Below, piece after piece: positions 60,358 through 64,000 of a stretch of 64,000 bases of DNA; within the stretch, counting starts at the first letter, position 1; each line of letters begins with the position of its first letter. The DNA comes from JAWWPY01 sp963822825 (GTDB taxonomy: Bacteria; Actinomycetota; Actinomycetes; Streptosporangiales; Streptosporangiaceae): positions 1 through 64,000 of the forward strand of contig CAWGIW010000025.1 in the NCBI GenBank assembly GCA_963822825.1, read 5' to 3'. The notes under the pieces were generated by a model. It saw nothing but the letters and a program-made list of their open reading frames with translations. It ran no database searches and was not told where the DNA came from. The translations under genes were made by a program, and so were the position numbers.

Positions 60358-63300
60358 GTGTCGCCAATTAACACGCAGGGCCAGCACGTCGTTACCGCGG
60401 TGATCGTCGCTCACGATGGCGCCGCGTGGCTGCCGCGTATCGCCGAGGCATTGCTCGGCCAGACTCGGCCGGTGCAGCGCGTGGTCGCCGTGGACACGGG
60501 TAGCCGGGACCGCAGTGGCGCCGTGCTGGCTGAGCTCCTCGGCCGGTCGGTCGTGTTCGGGATGGACCGCGGCACCGGCTACGGCGCCGCGGTTGGCCAG
60601 GCGCTGCGGCACCGTGCGGCGAACACGCACGTTCCGGGGCCTTCCAGGCTCCCGCAGGGCGATCGGGTCGAGTGGATCTGGCTGCTGCACGACGATAGCG
60701 AGCCGGCGCCGGACGCGCTGGAGCAGTTGCTGCTCGGCGCCGCGGAGGCGCCTACGGCGGCCGTGCTTGGTCCCAAGGCGATGGACTGGGCCGACCGGCG
60801 GGTGCTCCTTGAGGCTGGGGTCACCATCGACCGGGCTGGGCGCCGAATCACCGGCATCGAGCCGCGCGAGGTTAACCAGGGCCAGCACGACGGGGACCGG
60901 GACGTTCTCGCCGTGGGCAGCGCCGGGATGCTGGTTCGCCGCGATGCGTGGGATCAGGTCGGCGGGTTCGACCCGCGGATGGCCCTGTTCCGGGACGATG
61001 TCAACTTCTGCTGGCGGATCCACGCCGCGGGCTACCGGGTGCGGGTGGTCACTGACGCGGTGGTGTACCACCTCGAGGCATCGGCGCGGAACCGGCGCGC
61101 GGCGTCGGCCGCGTCCCGGCCGGAGCGGACAGACCGGCAGAACGCGCTGGTCACGCTCTTGACGAACCTGCCCACCGGACCGGCCTTCGGCGCCCTGATC
61201 GGCAACCTGACCCTGACGGTGCTGCGCACGCTGCTGTTCCTGCTGGCCAAGCGGCCCGGTGCCGCGCTCGACGAATCCGCCGCTTTCGGCTGGCTGGCCG
61301 CCCACCCGCTGCGCGTGCTGTCCGCGCGCCGCCGCCGGGCCCGGGGCCGCCGTGGCGCCTACGGGCGCCTCCGCGGAGACCTTCCCCGCGGCCGGTCCTT
61401 GCTCAGGCTGACGGAATTCGTCGCGAGCGCGCTGTCGAGGTCCAGCCAGCTGGACACCGCGGGCAGTCACCACGCGACGGACGACCCGAACGACGATGAC
61501 ACGCTGCTGGTTGACACCGGATTCGTGCAGCGCATCCTGACCCACCCGGGGGTGCTGCTGTTTGCCGCGCTCTTGCTGATCGCGTTGGTGGCCACGCACT
61601 CTCTGCTCGGCTCGGGCCCGATCGCGGGCGGGGCGCTCCTGCCGGCCTGGGGTGGCGCGTCCGGGCTGTGGCATGAGTACCTGCAAGGATTCCACCCCGC
61701 CGGGATCGGCTCGGGGGGCGCCGCGCCCCCGTACGTGGCCGTGCTCGCAGTCCTGGCGTCGCTGCTCGGCGGGAAGCCATGGCTCGCGGTCGACGTGATC
61801 ATGATCGGCTGCATTCCGATCGCCGGCCTCACCGCTTTCTTCGCCGCCCGGCGCATCACCGAATCCGTGGCCGCCCGGGTCTGGGCCGGAGCAGCGTACG
61901 CACTGCTGCCCGTCGGCATGGGCGCGGTGGCGGCCGGCTCGGCGCCGCCGTGGCGTTCACCCTCATCCCGCTGATCGGGGTGCTGGCCGCCCGGATCTTC
62001 ACCCAGCCAAAGCGGCGAGCCCGGCGCGCGGCGTGGGCCACTGGCCTGGTCGTCGCGGTCGCGGCTGCCTTCGTGCCGCTGGTCTGGCTGGCCGTCGTAT
62101 TGGCCGCCGCGGCGGGCGCGGTCGCCTTCGGCCGGTCTCGTCGCGAAATCCTGATCAATCTGGGCATCACCGTGCTGGTCCCGCCCGTGCTGCTGGTGCC
62201 GTGGACCTTGCAGGTCTTCGCCCGCCCGGCGCTGGTCTTCCTCCAGGCCGGCCAGCAGGTGCCCGGCCTGGCGAGCGCCCATCTGTCCGCCCGGTCGCTG
62301 CTGTTGCTGTCACCGGGCGGCCCGGGCCTGCCGCCGTACTGGGTGACCGGGGGCGTCGCCGTCGCCGCGCTCGCCGCCCTGCTGCTCACCGGGCGCCGCA
62401 CGCTGGTGGCGGTCGGCTGGTGCGTCGCCCTGCTTGGCTTGCTGATCTCGGTCGTGGTCAGCCGGGTCGTGGTCGTGTCGGACGGCGGCGGCCCGGCCGT
62501 CGCCGCCTGGCCTGGAATCTCGCTGGCCATCGCCGCCGCTGGGCTGCTGCTGGCCGGCACGGTGGCGGCCAGCAGCCTGCCCGCCCACCTGGCCGGCGGC
62601 AAATGGCGCAGCCTGCGCGGGCTCGGGATCACGTTGCTGGCTCTCGCGGCCGCCTCGGCGCCGTTGCTGGCCGCCGGGCTCCTGGCTGGCCACCGGGGTC
62701 CGTGGGCCGGTAGCGGTGTCCTCGGGACCGGTGCTGCCCGCGTTTGTGTCCGTCTCCTCCGACACCGGCGCGCAGCTTCGTACCCTGGTGCTCCGATCTG
62801 GGCCCGGTCAGCTGACCTATTCCGTGCTCCGCGGCGGCGACCCGCTCATCGGGTTGACCGAACTCGCCGAGCCGCCCTCCGCCCGGCGGGCACTCGACAC
62901 AGCGGTGGCGACCCTGGTCGCGCCGGGCGGAGGCGACGCGGAGGATCAAGGCCAGGCGCTGGCCTCATTCGACATCGGCTACGTCCTGCTGCCCGCCCCG
63001 GTCGATGGGGATCTGGCCCGCCTCCTGGACGGTGTGCCCGGTCTGCGACCGGTCAGCACGACGTCATCCTTCCAGTTGTGGCGGGTCGCGGAGCCCACCG
63101 CGCGAGTCCGGGTCGTGCGGCCCACGGGCACCGTGATCACGGTGGTATCCGGGCCGGTCGCCGTCTCGGCGGCGGCGGCGCCCCCAGCAGGCGGGACCCT
63201 GGTGCTGGCCGAGCCGGCGGGCGGCTGGAAGGCCACCCTGGACGGCCGCCCGCTTACTCCGCTGGCTTCGCCGGTCGGTGGCTGGGCCCAGGGTTTCCGG

Positions 63301-64000
63301 CTGCCCCCAGGAGGCGGACGGCTCGACATCACCCACAGTCAGGTCGGCCGCGATCTGGCCCTCGCGGTGGAGGCGATCGCTTTCCTGGTGGTCGCGGCGC
63401 TCGGGCTGCCCGGCACCAGGAACGCCACCGATGCCGCGCAGGCCGCCGACGAGCCCGTAGCTGGCCGCCGCCACGGTGGGCGCGCCGCGAGCCGGGCCCG
63501 GCCCAGGACCCAGGATCAGGCCGGTGACCGGCCGGGCGACCGCGGCCCGTCCCGGCGGGCCAAGGGTGCCCCCGACTCCCGCCCCGCCCCCGCCCGGCCC
63601 GACCCGGCCACTCATCTGGCGGACGAGGCTGGCCGCCCCGCTCCCGCCGCCGCGGACCAGCGCGATCCGGCGGTTACCGGCCGGAATGCTGTATCCGCGG
63701 ATGAGCCGGCGGGGTGCGCGGTGCCCCCGCTGACCTGCGTGGCCAGCCAGCGGCGCCGAGTGGCCAGCCAGCGGCGCCGAGTGGCCGGCCAGCGGAACTG
63801 GGCAATGGCGCGCCCCCGAACGGTCGCGGCGCCCCGTCGCGCGGCGAGCGGCGGCCGCCGGACGGCCGGACGGGCCGGCCGCTCGTTGGGGCACCGGGCT
63901 CCAGCGCCCGCCGACCAGCGCGGTGCGCGGGATGCCGCCCGCTCACGTAGCGTTCCGGCGGATGACGCGTTGTGGGATGAGCGGCAGCCTCCGGCGGCCC
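60358..64000 (+). CDS. Very long membrane glycosyltransferase (GT2 domain plus multi-pass region), two apparent frameshifts, runs off the right edge
   Basis: At least ~1,214 codons. Residues ~10-240 form a GT2 domain: TAVIVAHDGAAWLPRIAEAL, WIWLLHDDSEPAPDALEQLL (acidic metal site), AVGSAGMLVRRDAWDQVGGF and FRDDVNFCWRIHAAGYRV. Many membrane helices follow. The frame breaks near 61930, where one base is missing (Ala-Val-Ala-Gly-Arg-Leu-Gly is restored). It breaks again at the G4 run 62695-62698, after which VLPAFVSVSSDTGAQLRTLV, SFDIGYVLLPAP and GGWKATLDGRPLTPL form an extracytoplasmic part. A helix (AVEAIAFLVVAALGLPG) and a long Arg/Ala/Pro-rich disordered tail end the visible part. Start GTG 60358 lacks a clear ribosome site. 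It is a polytopic glycosyltransferase of the whiB-fbi neighbourhood; acceptor unknown. Confidence 0.8.

Overview
The window is about 70% G+C. It has the gene content of an aerobic, probably filamentous, soil-type actinobacterium: a WhiB iron-sulfur regulator, a complete FbiA/FbiB/FbiC set for coenzyme F420, actinobacterial families (UPF0182, DUF2342 metallopeptidase, DUF1707), an aa3-type cytochrome oxidase with CtaB and CtaG-like assembly genes, and many GTG/TTG and leaderless starts. A Streptosporangiales-like member of the Actinomycetota fits, but the order is inference. No rRNA, tRNA, CRISPR array or origin was recognised.

Layout. (1) 1-10.4 kb is an exopolysaccharide/cell-surface glycan locus: a WbuB-type glycosyltransferase (cut by the left edge), a WecA/MraY-type phosphoglycosyl transferase, a Wzz/BY-kinase and its low-molecular-weight phosphatase, a CapD-type nucleotide-sugar dehydratase, an LCP-family protein that has lost its catalytic residues, a GT2-methyltransferase fusion, an ArnE-like small transporter and a methyltransferase, followed by a methyltransferase pseudogene. 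A related 14-bp sequence lies upstream of three of these transcription units. (2) 11-14.6 kb is a MarR regulator and an MFS efflux gene. The MFS gene is split by a 1,666-bp IS630-type element that carries a Nudix hydrolase as passenger. (3) 14.6-24.2 kb holds metabolic and envelope genes: SGNH hydrolase, aminotransferase with divergent LysR regulator, DUF1707 protein, arginine deiminase, DapE, an HtrA protease with a long Gly/Pro/Tyr/Gln repeat, and a polysaccharide deacetylase. (4) 24.5-27.8 kb is an IS605-like end remnant and a DegT aminotransferase / SDR epimerase / MGDG-synthase-like glycosyltransferase operon. (5) 27.9-38.9 kb is a respiratory block. A response regulator-histidine kinase-TlpA-membrane protein operon diverges from a cupredoxin-ctaC-ctaD-ctaE-ctaG-like-ctaB cluster. 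(6) 38.9-48.8 kb: orphan histidine kinase, ribbon-helix-helix protein, DUF2342 peptidase, SDR protein, MoaE, PDZ/Lon-type protease, UPF0182 protein. (7) 49-64 kb: glycosyltransferase, mannose-1-phosphate guanylyltransferase-like protein, AlkA-like glycosylase, fbiC, a VapBC-type toxin-antitoxin pair, an LCM-type methyltransferase, a broken deaminase, fbiB, fbiA, whiB, and a very long membrane glycosyltransferase running off the right edge.

Many otherwise intact genes carry a single-base frameshift, and most of these breaks lie on a run of exactly four G or C. The pattern looks more like residual sequencing indels than decay. Where a frameshift is inferred, coordinates cover the whole corrected gene. 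Genuine lesions are the IS insertion in the MFS gene, the truncated methyltransferase at 10.6-10.9 kb and probably the deaminase at 56.6 kb.

There is no obvious wholly new multi-gene system. The most notable structures are the IS630-Nudix unit, whose boundaries are proven by the interrupted gene, the shared upstream motif of the polysaccharide locus, the solo IS605-type end, and the perfect 26-bp palindrome between a toxin-antitoxin pair and a methyltransferase.
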